Assembly: GCF_001956985.1 (NCBI RefSeq)
Contig: NZ_CP019082.1
Coordinates: 7,254,001-7,318,000 of the forward strand
Source of the DNA: Paludisphaera borealis
Lineage (GTDB): Bacteria > Planctomycetota > Planctomycetia > Isosphaerales > Isosphaeraceae
DNA: 64,000 nt
Direction: 5' to 3'
Under the pieces are notes generated by a model that was not told the origin of the DNA, made no database searches, and saw nothing but the letters and a program-made list of their open reading frames with translations. The position numbers and the translations under genes are program-made. Positions within the stretch are counted from its first letter, which is position 1. Every line of letters begins with the position of its first letter. Positions 45,323-54,245 of this stretch are shown here, piece by piece.

Positions 45323-45796
45323 ATGAGCGGATCCGTTGTGCCGAAGGAATCGGCCGAGCCGAATCTGACGCCGCTGCTGGACATCGTGTTCCAGTTGATC
45401 ACGTTCTTCATGCTCGTGATCAATTTCGCCACCGACAACTACGACCAGCGCATCCGCCTGCCCGACGCCGGCTCGGCCCAGCCGGTGGAAGACTCGCAGC
45501 GGGTGCTGGAAGACCGCCTGGTCCTGAACATCGACAAGAGCGGCAACCTGCTCACCGGCAACGAAGTTCAGCCGCTCAACGAGGCGACGCAGACGATCAA
45601 GCACCAGGCCGACTTGGTGAAGCTCAACCTCAAGGTCACGGGCGTGAAGCTCGACGTCGCGACCGCCGGCCTGCCGACCACGATCATCCTCCGGGCCGAT
45701 AAGGACGTCACCTTCTCATCGGTCCTGAACCTGATCAAAGCCTGCCAGAACCAGGGCTTCCGAAAATTCGCGCTCAAGGCCATGATCCGGGGCTGA
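45323..45796 (+). CDS. ExbD/TolR-type biopolymer transport protein (first copy)
   Basis: 157 residues. NLTPLLDIVFQLITFFMLVI is the single ExbD/TolR membrane helix; the aspartate in LLDIVFQ is the proton-carrying residue. The periplasmic domain follows (LVLNIDKSGNLLTGNEVQPL). It starts 24 bases after the ExbB-like stop. A second, different ExbD copy follows, so the stator is probably a hetero-assembly. Confidence 0.88.
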   Translation: MSGSVVPKESAEPNLTPLLDIVFQLITFFMLVINFATDNYDQRIRLPDAGSAQPVEDSQRVLEDRLVLNIDKSGNLLTGNEVQPLNEATQTIKHQADLVKLNLKVTGVKLDVATAGLPTTIILRADKDVTFSSVLNLIKACQNQGFRKFALKAMIRG

Positions 45797-45842
45797 TCGC
45801 CGGGCCCGCCCTATTCCACGCATTCCCGAGGGAGACGCCTCC

Positions 45843-46352
45843 GTGAAACGGCGAGGTCGCAAGTCCGAGAAGACCGAAGGGCCGCAGGTGCCGGTGGCGC
45901 CGATGCTCGACATGGCGTTCCAGCTCCTGACGTTCTTCGTCCTGACCTACCGCGCCGCGCCGGTCGAGGGCCAGTTCATCATGAACCTGCTGCCGCCCCA
46001 GCCGGTGACCTCGATGGCCGCCGCCCCGGCCGACGCCGCCCCGTCGGCCGAGCTGCCGGCGAGCCTGCGGACCCTGCCCACCACCCTGAAGGCCGCCGAG
46101 GACGGCCGCCTGGCGCGCGTGACCATCGCCGACGTCGAGGTGCCCAACGAGCAGGCCGCCCTCGCGAAGGAACTCGACCGCTACCTCCTCGACCCCGACG
46201 CCCCGTTCGACCAGACGCTGATCAAGGTCGACCCCAACCTCCGCTATTCCGAGCTGATGACGGTCATCGACGCGTTCACAAACGCTTTTCTCAGGGCCAA
46301 GAAGGAACCCAGGCTGAGCTTCGACGAGCTCGGCCCGAACGAGGGAGGCTGA
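45843..46352 (+). CDS. ExbD/TolR-type biopolymer transport protein (second copy)
   Basis: 169 residues from a GTG start with GAGGGAGA upstream. VPVAPMLDMAFQLLTFFVLT is the ExbD membrane helix with its aspartate in MLDMAFQ. The periplasmic part is diverged from the first copy and contains an insert (~45-75, Pro/Ala-rich). Its stop is 7 bases before the next gene. Confidence 0.87.
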   Translation: MKRRGRKSEKTEGPQVPVAPMLDMAFQLLTFFVLTYRAAPVEGQFIMNLLPPQPVTSMAAAPADAAPSAELPASLRTLPTTLKAAEDGRLARVTIADVEVPNEQAALAKELDRYLLDPDAPFDQTLIKVDPNLRYSELMTVIDAFTNAFLRAKKEPRLSFDELGPNEGG

Positions 46353-46359
46353 CCCGGCC

Positions 46360-47247
46360 ATGGAGCGGTCCAACCCGTTCTTCCGAGGTTCGGAGCTGCC
46401 CCGCCTGGCGCTCCTGGCGGCCGTCATGCTCGCGGGCTGGGCCGCGGTCTGGCACTTCGCCCACCACCGCCCCCCCGCGCCCGAGCCGCCGCTGCGGGTC
46501 GAGTCGATCCCCGAACCCGTCGCGCCCGACGAATCGCCCGAATTCGAGACCGTGACCGACCGTACGCCGATGTCGTTCCGCGACAACGCCGCCTATGCCA
46601 AGCTGCTCGAAAAGGCCCGCGAGCGAACCGCCCCCGAACTCGCCCAGGAGAGCCGCCGCGACGTGTTCTCGACGCACCTGTGGGAGCGCCCCGAACGCTA
46701 CCGAGGCGTCCCCGTCCACCTCCTCGGCACGGCCCTGCGCATCCTCAGGTTCGAGTCGAAGCTGAGCAAGACCGGATGGCTGTACGAGGCCTGGATCACC
46801 ACCCCCGACGCGCGCAAATACCCTTATAACTGCGTCTTCGAGGAAGCTCCCAGGGGCCTGCCCATCGGCGTCGACGTCTCCGAGCGGGTCGTCTTCAACG
46901 GCTACTTCCTGAAGATCCTGAAATACCAGGCCGGCGACGCCGTCCGAGGCGCCCCGGTGCTCGTGGGCAAGCTCGGCTGGGAGGCCCCACTCGCCGCCGA
47001 ACCCGTCAAGGAGTCGAACCGCGTCCTCTTCTGGTCGATGGTCGCGATCGGCGCGATGTTCCTCGTCTCGCTGCTCCGCTGGGTGTTCCAGCTTTTCCAG
47101 TACCTCTACGCCCCGCGCCGGAGCCTCGGCTCGACTCGACCCTTCACCGACGAGATCCCCCCCGCCGACCTCCAGGCGTGGGTCGAATCCCAAGGGCCCG
47201 AGGACGAACCGCACGAGGATGAGGAAGGCCGAGCGCCGTCGGGCTGA
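46360..47247 (+). CDS. Membrane protein of unknown function in the ExbBD operon
   Basis: 295 residues. It has a membrane helix near the N-terminus (LALLAAVMLAGWAAVWHFA) and a second at ~225-245 (FWSMVAIGAMFLVSLLRWVF), with a ~190-residue domain between them (VFSTHLWERPERYRGVPVHL) that should lie in the periplasm. A C-terminal acidic tail follows. No known domain recognised. It is the fourth gene of the operon, 7 bases after the second ExbD stop, so it probably couples to or anchors the stator. Confidence 0.65.
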   Translation: MERSNPFFRGSELPRLALLAAVMLAGWAAVWHFAHHRPPAPEPPLRVESIPEPVAPDESPEFETVTDRTPMSFRDNAAYAKLLEKARERTAPELAQESRRDVFSTHLWERPERYRGVPVHLLGTALRILRFESKLSKTGWLYEAWITTPDARKYPYNCVFEEAPRGLPIGVDVSERVVFNGYFLKILKYQAGDAVRGAPVLVGKLGWEAPLAAEPVKESNRVLFWSMVAIGAMFLVSLLRWVFQLFQYLYAPRRSLGSTRPFTDEIPPADLQAWVESQGPEDEPHEDEEGRAPSG

Positions 47248-47283
47248 TCGCCCCGATGGTTCGGACCAGCGAGAGCGAAACGT

Positions 47284-47724
47284 CTACTCGGGCATTTCGG
47301 AGGCGGGGACGAGGACGTTGCGGGAGCGGAGGATGCCGATGAGGCCGTCGAATTTCCAGCGGCCGTCTTCTTTGACAAGTTGGTAGACGGGGCCGATGCG
47401 GTTGCTCGGGCAGAGCCAGACGGCGGGGCCTTGGCGCCACGCCTGGAAGTTCTTGTTGATGTAGCGGGGGAGGCCCACCAGGCCCCCCTCGCGGGCCGTC
47501 TGGAGATCGTGGGTCGCGAGGTAGCGGGCCGAGAAGAAGGGCCGTGCGGCCTCCAGGCGGCCGGCGATGGAGAGGTCCGGGCGGTTGGCCAGGGTGACCA
47601 ACTCGGAGTAGGCCTGCACCGCCTGGCGCACCGGGCGGGTCGAGACGACCTCGTAGGCCAGCCCCAAGGCGAGTACCGCGAAACACGCCGCGCCGATCAA
47701 AACGTTCCGGGTCTGTTGAGTCAT
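47284..47724 (-). CDS. Small protein with one N-terminal membrane helix
   Basis: 146 residues. NVLIGAACFAVLALGLAYEV is a membrane anchor; the remainder (YSELVTLANRPDLSIAGRLE; ending GRWKFDGLIGILRSRNVLVP) is a small soluble domain without a recognised family. Last gene of the GTPase cluster, 22 bases downstream of the GTPase at 49207. Confidence 0.55.
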   Translation of the reverse strand: MTQQTRNVLIGAACFAVLALGLAYEVVSTRPVRQAVQAYSELVTLANRPDLSIAGRLEAARPFFSARYLATHDLQTAREGGLVGLPRYINKNFQAWRQGPAVWLCPSNRIGPVYQLVKEDGRWKFDGLIGILRSRNVLVPASEMPE

Positions 47725-47746
47725 GCTCTCATTGTCATACGAGGGT

Positions 47747-49207
47747 CTACGATTGCTTCAGACGGTTCTTGAGATCGTCGCGGAGGCGGTCGACGACCGA
47801 GTCGGCCTTGGCCTGGGCCAGAAGCTGCTGGATGACCGTTTTGACGCCGTTGGGCCCCCACTGGCACCCCTGGCGGAGATACGTGCCGGCGCCTTGGCCG
47901 AGGACGTACGAGGTCGACGCGGCCGCCGCGGCCTGGGTGACGCCGACGGCCCCGTAGCCGATCGCCGCCAGCGGCCCTGCGAGCCCGCCGGTCATGATCG
48001 TCAGGCCCGCCAGCGAGGCCCGGACGCCGCTGCCCACCAGCCGGGTGGCGACCTGCACGAGCCCCATCGCCCCCAGGGCGAACATCATGTCACGGACGAG
48101 CCGGACGGCCGCCGGACGGCTCAAAGGGATGCCGTAGACCTTGCTCAGGGCCAGGATCATCCCCACGTCGACCGCCAGACCGCCGGCCAGGTCGGCGACG
48201 GGGATCGGGTTGAGGGCCACCGCAGCGCCCTTGGCCAGCGCGAAGTTCCAGATCAGGCGGTCGGCCGCCTCGTCGCGGATGCGGACCTTGCGGTCGAGGA
48301 TCTCGGCGTGCAGGTCGCCGGCCAGCAGCAGCGTGTTGAGCGCCACCAGAGCCTTGCCCTCGCTTTCCAGGACGTCCAGAATGCGGGCCTTGAGCGGCTC
48401 GATGATCGGCTCGGGACGTTCCCAGACGGTCTTCGTCGAGCCGTCGGGGAGCCGCACCTTGACCTGGACCGGGTCGGGACGCGCGGCGCACAGGACGATG
48501 TCCTCGGGGCGGATCAGGCCCTTGACCCGCTCGTCCTCAAGCTTGGCGTGGATCTCGCGGCGGTCGGCGTCGGGGTAGCGGTCGATCTGGTTGAAAACCA
48601 GGAGGATCGGCTTCTGGAGCCGTCGCAGCTCGGCCAGGGCGTCGATCTCGCCGCGCTGCATGTCGCCGGAGACGACGAACAGGACGATATCGGCGCGGCG
48701 GGCCGCCTCGCGGGCCTGGACCTCGCGGATCTCGCCGCCGACCTCGTCGATCCCCGGGGTGTCGACCAGGACGAGGCGGGCGCCGTCGAACGCCTCGCCG
48801 TCGCTCGCCGCGTCGGCCCACTCCTGGGTCGACCGCCGGACCGTCGTCCCATGGACGGCACCGACCTCGAACAGGTCGCGGCCGAGCAAGGCGTTGAGGA
48901 CCGACGACTTGCCCCGACTGACCATCCCGAAGGCCACGATCTCGACGGTCGACTGGTCGAGCTTGCGCGCCAGGTCGCGGAGCTGGCCCAGCTCGGAGGC
49001 CATCGCCTGCTCCTCCTGGGGGGTCAACTTGAGCGAGGCGATCGTGGCGTCGATGGTGTCGCGCGCCCGGTCGACGGCGTCGGGGGCGACCACGACCGGA
49101 TCGACGCCCCGCTTCCGCTCCAGCTCGGCGAGCAGGGGATCGAGGGCCGCGGCCGCCGACTTGGGCGTCTCCGGTGCGGTCGTCGGGGGGTCCGTCGGAA
49201 CGCTCAT
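47747..49207 (-). CDS. GTPase with DUF697-like hydrophobic C-terminus (first of a pair)
   Basis: 486 residues. G1/P-loop GMVSRGKS (94-101), G3 DTPG (149-152) and G4 NQID (206-209) define a TRAFAC-type GTPase. The C-terminal ~180 residues are hydrophobic (VADLAGGLAVDVGMILALSK; AAIGYGAVGVTQAAAAASTS) in the manner of DUF697, suggesting membrane contact. It resembles the second GTPase in this cluster over the whole length, though not closely. Function unknown; cell-envelope stress or membrane remodelling is possible. Confidence 0.75.
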   Translation of the reverse strand: MSVPTDPPTTAPETPKSAAAALDPLLAELERKRGVDPVVVAPDAVDRARDTIDATIASLKLTPQEEQAMASELGQLRDLARKLDQSTVEIVAFGMVSRGKSSVLNALLGRDLFEVGAVHGTTVRRSTQEWADAASDGEAFDGARLVLVDTPGIDEVGGEIREVQAREAARRADIVLFVVSGDMQRGEIDALAELRRLQKPILLVFNQIDRYPDADRREIHAKLEDERVKGLIRPEDIVLCAARPDPVQVKVRLPDGSTKTVWERPEPIIEPLKARILDVLESEGKALVALNTLLLAGDLHAEILDRKVRIRDEAADRLIWNFALAKGAAVALNPIPVADLAGGLAVDVGMILALSKVYGIPLSRPAAVRLVRDMMFALGAMGLVQVATRLVGSGVRASLAGLTIMTGGLAGPLAAIGYGAVGVTQAAAAASTSYVLGQGAGTYLRQGCQWGPNGVKTVIQQLLAQAKADSVVDRLRDDLKNRLKQS

Positions 49208-49270
49208 GGGGTCAAGCCTCGGTCTTTCTCGCGCCGACGGCGACCGGCCGGCGGCGGGGTTGAACTCGGA

Positions 49271-50833
49271 TCAAGCTCCGCTCCGCCCCGCGACCTTCGC
49301 GGCTTTGAGGTGGACCTTCCGCAAGAATCGGTCAACGGCCTGGCGGGCGAAGTCCTGGAGAAAGTCGGAGCGGCTGTTCAGCTCGAACTGCCGGAGGATC
49401 GCGGCCTCGATCCCCTCCTCGCCCCAGCTCTCGCCGTTGCGGTAATACTCGGTGAGCGCCTTGCCGGCGATCCGGACCAGGTACGCCATCGTCACGGCCT
49501 GGAGGGCGCCCGCCGCGGCGAACGTAAGCGGCGTCCGCTTGAAGATCCCCGCGATCACCGACGCCGCGGCCTCGATCAGCCCGACCTTGAGCATCGCCTG
49601 AACCATCCGCCCGGCGAGCGCCCGAAGCTGGGAGGTGGACGGCTCAAGGCCGTAGATCCGCGCCAGGTCGGCGATCATGTCGAGCTGGACTGCCGCACCG
49701 GCGACGAGGTTCAAGGCCGGGATCGGATTCGCGAAGACCGTGGCGGCGGTCACCCACTGGCAATGGTCCACCACCTCGTCAGCCCGCTGGAGCCGTTCCC
49801 GCGCCACACCCGATTCCGCCTCGTCGCTGAGCAGCTTCGTCTTGACCAGAAAGTTGGCGGCCCGGAGCAACGGGCCTTCTCGGGCCAGAACTCCGGCGAT
49901 CCGGTCGCGCAAGGCCTGGATGTCAGGCTCCTGAACCTCGTAGACGGTCTCGTGGCCGCCGTCGGGCAGGACCGTCCGCAGCGCGATCGGCCGGGGGGCG
50001 GCGGCGACCGCCACAACATCCTCGGCGGGCGCGACGCCGTCGAGCCGCTCGCGGAGCTTGGCGAGGATCGCGGCGAGGTCGGCTTCCGGGAACCGGTCCT
50101 TCTTGTTCAGGACCACGATCGACCGCTTGCCCAGCCTGACCAGCTCGATCAGCGGGGCGTACTCGCCGCGGATCAGGTCGTGATCGACGACGAACAGGAG
50201 CAGGTCGGCCCGCGCCGCCAGCCGCCGCGCCTCGTGCTCGCGGTCAGCGCCCCCGGCGCCGGCTTCCGAGATCCCGGGCGTGTCGGTCAGGTGGACGGTC
50301 CCATCGACGCTCTGGATCGTGTAGACATGATTCTCGCCGTGCCGCGTCGTCCCCATCACCGCGCCGGTCTCGCCGACGTGGCGGCCGACCAGCGCGTTGA
50401 TCAGCGACGTTTTGCCCGCGGAGACCGTCCCGAAGACGACGACGCCCAGCTCGGCCGGCGGCTGCCGGCGCGCGCCGTCAAGCTGGTCCAGTTCGCCCTT
50501 GAGCTTGTCGCGGCGGTCGGCGTCGCGGATCTTGTCGATGAATTCCCGGGCCCGAGCCGACTGGGCTTCCGCCGCCTGCGCCAGAACCTCGGGGTCGAGC
50601 GGCTCGGCGTCGGTCGGGTGATCGGTCGTGGACGCCGGACTCCGGCGCCGGACGAGCCGGACGACGGCCGCCGCGAGCAGAGCCACGCCCAGGCCGAGGG
50701 GGAGGATGAGCGTCCGGCCCCAGACGCCCAGCCGGTCGTGGTTCCACGCGAGGGCGAGGAACAGGCCGACGACCACCAGGCCGAGGGCGGAAAGGGCGAG
50801 CAATCGTGATGATCCGAATCTCGGATGTCGCAT
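49271..50833 (-). CDS. Membrane-anchored GTPase with DUF697-like C-terminus (second of a pair)
   Basis: 520 residues from the ATG at 50833; the open frame upstream reaches into the next gene and was not used. Two membrane helices lie at ~8-30 and ~41-60. GTPase motifs are GTVSAGKT (135-142), DTPG (184-187) and NKKD (~238-241). The C-terminal hydrophobic region (TVFANPIPALNLVAGAAVQL) aligns with the first GTPase. The N-terminal anchor is the main difference between the two. They lie 63 bases apart in the same direction and probably form heteromers. Confidence 0.75.
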   Translation of the reverse strand: MRHPRFGSSRLLALSALGLVVVGLFLALAWNHDRLGVWGRTLILPLGLGVALLAAAVVRLVRRRSPASTTDHPTDAEPLDPEVLAQAAEAQSARAREFIDKIRDADRRDKLKGELDQLDGARRQPPAELGVVVFGTVSAGKTSLINALVGRHVGETGAVMGTTRHGENHVYTIQSVDGTVHLTDTPGISEAGAGGADREHEARRLAARADLLLFVVDHDLIRGEYAPLIELVRLGKRSIVVLNKKDRFPEADLAAILAKLRERLDGVAPAEDVVAVAAAPRPIALRTVLPDGGHETVYEVQEPDIQALRDRIAGVLAREGPLLRAANFLVKTKLLSDEAESGVARERLQRADEVVDHCQWVTAATVFANPIPALNLVAGAAVQLDMIADLARIYGLEPSTSQLRALAGRMVQAMLKVGLIEAAASVIAGIFKRTPLTFAAAGALQAVTMAYLVRIAGKALTEYYRNGESWGEEGIEAAILRQFELNSRSDFLQDFARQAVDRFLRKVHLKAAKVAGRSGA

Positions 50834-51093
50834 GCCGCTTTGTTCTTGCTCGAAGATACGGCGACCCGATGGGGACGCGAGGGATTCGGTTCGCCCAACC
50901 CCTGATTCTGACGACTCGGGGCGGACGACCGCTAGAGAGGTCTGCCGACTCATCGGTCCGGGACCGCGCCCGGAGTCGGGAAATGCCGCGGGGGGCGAGC
51001 GCCCCGCCGAGCGGTTCCCGGGGAGGGTGCTCGGCGAGAATCTCGCCCCCGTCGCGGATGAATCACGACAGGCGAACGGCGAAGTCGCGGCGA

Positions 51094-51921
51094 TCAGCGG
51101 CGGACGTTCCATCCCAGGCCGCTCATCAGCGTGCCGATCCGGCTTCGCTTCGCCGCAGGCTGACGGCTCGGATCGGCGATCGCGGGGGAGGCCACGGGGG
51201 CGTCGATCGCGCCGCTCACGTCCTGGAGACCGGCGTCGCGGTCGTCGATCGAGGCCGACGCGTCGGTCGCGGCCAAGATCGGGCTGCCGGCGTCGGCCGG
51301 GTCGATCTCGGCGGGCCGGCCGCGCCTCGAGGTCCGGGTCGGGGCCGGCGCCGAGAGGTCCGGGGCGGACGATCGCGGGGCGGACGGAGCGCCGGCGCGG
51401 GGGCCCGGCTTGTCGAAGGGCGAGGGCTCAGCGCCCGCCGGAGGGTTCGCGCCGTTGGGATTCCTCGGCCGGGCTCCGTTCGGAGCCGCGGCGGGGCCGT
51501 CCATTTCAAAGGGAGAGCGGTTGTCCTCGCTGGGCGGGTTGGGAAGCGGGGCCCGGGCGCCGCCGGGCTCGCCTTGCATGTCCTGCCCCTGGTCGCCCTG
51601 GTCGCCCTGGTCCTCTCCCAGACCCTCCGGCGGGGTCAGCGGGATTTCCTTGAACGACTTCTCCTTGTCCGGCGCTTCAGGGCTGGGAGCGCCCCAGCCG
51701 CTGGGGAACTTCCTCCAGAGCGTCGGATGGTATCCGAAATACTGGTCCTTGTAGAGCTTGTAAACCGGGTCTTGCTGGTCGCAACGGGGCCGTGTCCGCC
51801 GGATCGGGGCCAGCGGGAACAAGCCGGTCTGCTGCGCCATGGTCCAGTCGGAGAGGATCACGACCGTCGCGAAGACGGCCAGCGCCCTTCCGGAGAACCT
51901 CCTCATCGAATTTGTCAGCAT
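51094..51921 (-). CDS. Exported Pro-rich protein of unknown function
   Basis: 275 residues. Signal peptide (SGRALAVFATVVILSDWTMA) then PVYKLYKDQYFGYHPTLWRK, a motif I have seen only in planctomycete exported proteins. From ~95 to the end it is low-complexity Pro/Ala/Asp, including DQGDQGDQG. No catalytic motif. It is upstream of the GTPase pair on the same strand; the gap of 260 bases leaves room for a separate promoter. Confidence 0.55.
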   Translation of the reverse strand: MLTNSMRRFSGRALAVFATVVILSDWTMAQQTGLFPLAPIRRTRPRCDQQDPVYKLYKDQYFGYHPTLWRKFPSGWGAPSPEAPDKEKSFKEIPLTPPEGLGEDQGDQGDQGQDMQGEPGGARAPLPNPPSEDNRSPFEMDGPAAAPNGARPRNPNGANPPAGAEPSPFDKPGPRAGAPSAPRSSAPDLSAPAPTRTSRRGRPAEIDPADAGSPILAATDASASIDDRDAGLQDVSGAIDAPVASPAIADPSRQPAAKRSRIGTLMSGLGWNVRR

Positions 51922-52247
51922 CCTTGCCTCGTCTCGATCGGGGTGATGTGCCGCGCCTCCGACAATCCTGAACGGGAGGCTGACCCGGCTTCGTGCTCGA
52001 TCACTGCGATTTCGATCGGGTCCGTCGTTCGTCCTGCTCCAGTTAAAATGGATAACCAGCGTAGAATCCGGGTTTTACGCAAATGACGAAGAATCAGATC
52101 ACGCCGATCGCACGGAATTCGCGAATTATTTGCGATCGGTCGATTTTGATTATCTGCAATGGAGCGGTGGGTTTGCCGATGGAAGACAAGGTTGGGGTCG
52201 TTGGCCCGGATTCGTCCCGAGACTCTTCACGGAAGGAACGGCGCGTC
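51922..52247. other. Divergent intergenic region with a nested palindrome
   Basis: 326 bases between divergently oriented genes. The only element recognised is the nested palindrome at 52105-52138. GGAAGGAACGG near 52231 is the ribosome binding site for 52248. Confidence 0.5.
52105..52138. repeat. Nested palindrome upstream of the 52248 gene
   Basis: CGATCGCA (52105-52112) and TGCGATCG (52131-52138) enclose a perfect 12-bp palindrome AATTCGCGAATT (52116-52127). It may be an operator or a leader hairpin. Confidence 0.6.
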
Positions 52248-52799
52248 ATGACCGGTCGACAGAGGATGGTTTTCCGGCTCTTGCCTTTGCTTGCGGCCGT
52301 TCCGCTCTTCGAGGCGGCCGCGCACGGGCAGGCGGCGCGCGTCGATCCCTATCAGAACGGGGCGGCCCCGGCGTTTCCGGGCCGAGGCGTGGCGGCCCCG
52401 GCGGCGAACGCGACTTCGGCGGCGGCCGCCCAGGCGGCGGCGTCGGGGTACGCCAACCCGATGCTCGTCGATCCGATGGCGGCGAGCTACCTGTATGGGA
52501 CGGCCATTCCGATGACGCGGGGCCAGGTGGGGCTGTCGGCGGTCTCGTCGGTCCAGCAGTTCACCGGGCTCGGCTCGGGCCGGATCAGCGGCGTCCGAGG
52601 AGGGGGCGAAGTTGCGCCCCGAGCGGCGGCGCACACGAGGAACCCGAACATCGTCGGCGGGCAGGCGTCGCGGTACTTCAATCGCATCCAGCCCAGGGGC
52701 GCCGCCCCGGTCGCCCCGGTCGCGACGACGGCCGGCGCGGCGAATTCCCGGAAATTCTACCAGCGCGAGTCGCGGTATTTTCCACAACCCGCCCGATAA
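52248..52799 (+). CDS. Exported Ala-rich protein of unknown function
   Basis: 183 residues from the ATG at 52248, chosen because GGAAGGAAC lies upstream and a signal peptide (FRLLPLLAAVPLFEAAAHGQ) starts there. The mature part is Ala- and Gly-rich with no recognised domain. An earlier start at 52083 is possible but would precede the signal peptide. A polysaccharide export gene follows on the same strand, 239 bases away. Confidence 0.5.
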   Translation: MTGRQRMVFRLLPLLAAVPLFEAAAHGQAARVDPYQNGAAPAFPGRGVAAPAANATSAAAAQAAASGYANPMLVDPMAASYLYGTAIPMTRGQVGLSAVSSVQQFTGLGSGRISGVRGGGEVAPRAAAHTRNPNIVGGQASRYFNRIQPRGAAPVAPVATTAGAANSRKFYQRESRYFPQPAR

Positions 52800-53038
52800 C
52801 CGCAAAAACGGCGCGACTTCGATTTGAGCGAGCGGGCGATTGTGCCGATTTTAGCTACTGTCAAGTCCGATCCCTTCGACGGCGGGTCGGACGCCGAAGC
52901 GAACAGCGTTGGGATGAGTCGAATAGCAGAAATGGGATCCGGCGAGCGGGACGTGCCGTGAAGGATCGCGGCGACCGTTCGATGCGGGAGACGGGGATTT
53001 CTGCCGAGCCGGTCTCGGAGTGCCGGGAGGAGTGGTGC

Positions 53039-53941
53039 ATGGAACGCACAGGGAAGATCCGCCGGGCCGGCTGGTTGATGTCGCTGGCCGCTTGCGCCGC
53101 ATGCGGCTGCCAGACGGTCCGGACGCCGGAAGAGAAGATCGCCAACAGTAATATACCCACCGAGTTCAAGAAGGTCGCGATGCCCGACTACGTGGTCGAG
53201 CCCCCCGACTTGATCTTGGTCGAGGTGCTGGAAGCCTTGCCCGGCCGACCGATCTCGGGCGAACGCCTGGTTCGTCCCGACGGCAAGATCACCCTCGGTT
53301 TCTACGGCGAGGTCTTCGTGGCCGGCCTGACGATCCCGGAGATCAAGGAAAAGATCGTCCTTCACTTGCGCAAGCATTTGACCGACAACGTCCTCGGCCT
53401 GTACGAAGAAGACCCGGAAACGGGCAAGGTCAAGCCGATCGATCCCAAAGACTCGGACCGGATCTTCGTGGACGTGACGGCCTATAACAGCAAGAATTAT
53501 TACGTCCTGGGCGACGTGGGAGCCCCCGGCAAGCTGCCGATCACCGGCAACGAGACGGTGCTCGACGCCCTCCAGTACGCCGGCGGCCTCTTGCCGACGG
53601 CCGCGCCGCAGAACATCCGCCTGGTCCGCCCCGCCCCTCCAGGCGCCTGCTGCGAGCAGCTCTTGCCCGTGAACCTGGCCGCGATCACCAGCGGCGGCGA
53701 CCCGACCACGAATTACCAGCTCATGCCCGGCGACCGCGTCGTGGTCTATCGCGACCCGATCGTCCGGACCACGATCTTCATCGACCGTCTGGCCGCCCCG
53801 TTCCAGACCGTGCTGAACTCGATCCTCCAGACCTCGTTCACGATCCGGTCGGTCGACTACGCCAAGCTGGGCGTCCGTGGCGTCGCCGGCGCGAGCACGA
53901 CGACTCAGCCGACCCTCCTCAGCCAGCCAGGGGCTCGCTGA
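53039..53941 (+). CDS. Polysaccharide export lipoprotein (Wza/SLBB type)
   Basis: 300 residues from the ATG at 53039, favoured by GGGAGG 9 bases upstream. The N-terminus has a lipobox (SLAAC or AACGC) for lipid attachment in the outer membrane. The export domain starts DYVVEPPDLILVEVLEALPG and continues LVRPDGKITLGFYGEVFVAG, as in Wza; an SLBB domain follows (YYVLGDVGAPGKLPITGNET), with VVVYRDPIV near the end. Usual partners (Wzc kinase, Wzy polymerase) are not in this window; the glycosyltransferase cluster is 20 kb away. Confidence 0.8.
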   Translation: MERTGKIRRAGWLMSLAACAACGCQTVRTPEEKIANSNIPTEFKKVAMPDYVVEPPDLILVEVLEALPGRPISGERLVRPDGKITLGFYGEVFVAGLTIPEIKEKIVLHLRKHLTDNVLGLYEEDPETGKVKPIDPKDSDRIFVDVTAYNSKNYYVLGDVGAPGKLPITGNETVLDALQYAGGLLPTAAPQNIRLVRPAPPGACCEQLLPVNLAAITSGGDPTTNYQLMPGDRVVVYRDPIVRTTIFIDRLAAPFQTVLNSILQTSFTIRSVDYAKLGVRGVAGASTTTQPTLLSQPGAR

Positions 53942-54245
53942 TCGAGCCGGTCCGCTGGACGTGACGTGACGACATGACGCGACCTCCCGGCCGACGGCGA
54001 CCGAGAGACTTCCCGAACCGATCGAGTCCATGGGCGACCTCCGCCCGCGACTCGATCGGTTCGCGCTGGTTTCGAAGCCGAACGGAATTGGAAACATTTT
54101 TTCCGATTTCCAGCCCTTCGATCGACGCGTCCTGGGAGTAGAATGGGGCGAGGGCGTCCGAGGTTCCGGACGCGTCGGACGAAGCGCCGACCCAACGTCG
54201 GATCGGATTCGTTCGCCCCGCACTCTTCAACTCGGCGGCGCCACT
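53942..54245. other. Short intergenic stretch with a weak hairpin
   Basis: 304 bases. ATTGGAAA-CATTT-TTTCCGAT (54087-54107) forms a weak stem-loop with one mismatch. Nothing else was recognised. Confidence 0.4.

Noticed and set aside
47723-50809. Open frame of about 1,000 codons on the plus strand
   Set aside because: It lies opposite the two GTPases and has no start signal or domain; GC-rich antisense frames of this kind are common here. The same applies to plus-strand frames opposite alaS (36354-39344) and the DUF1553 gene (56952-60083).
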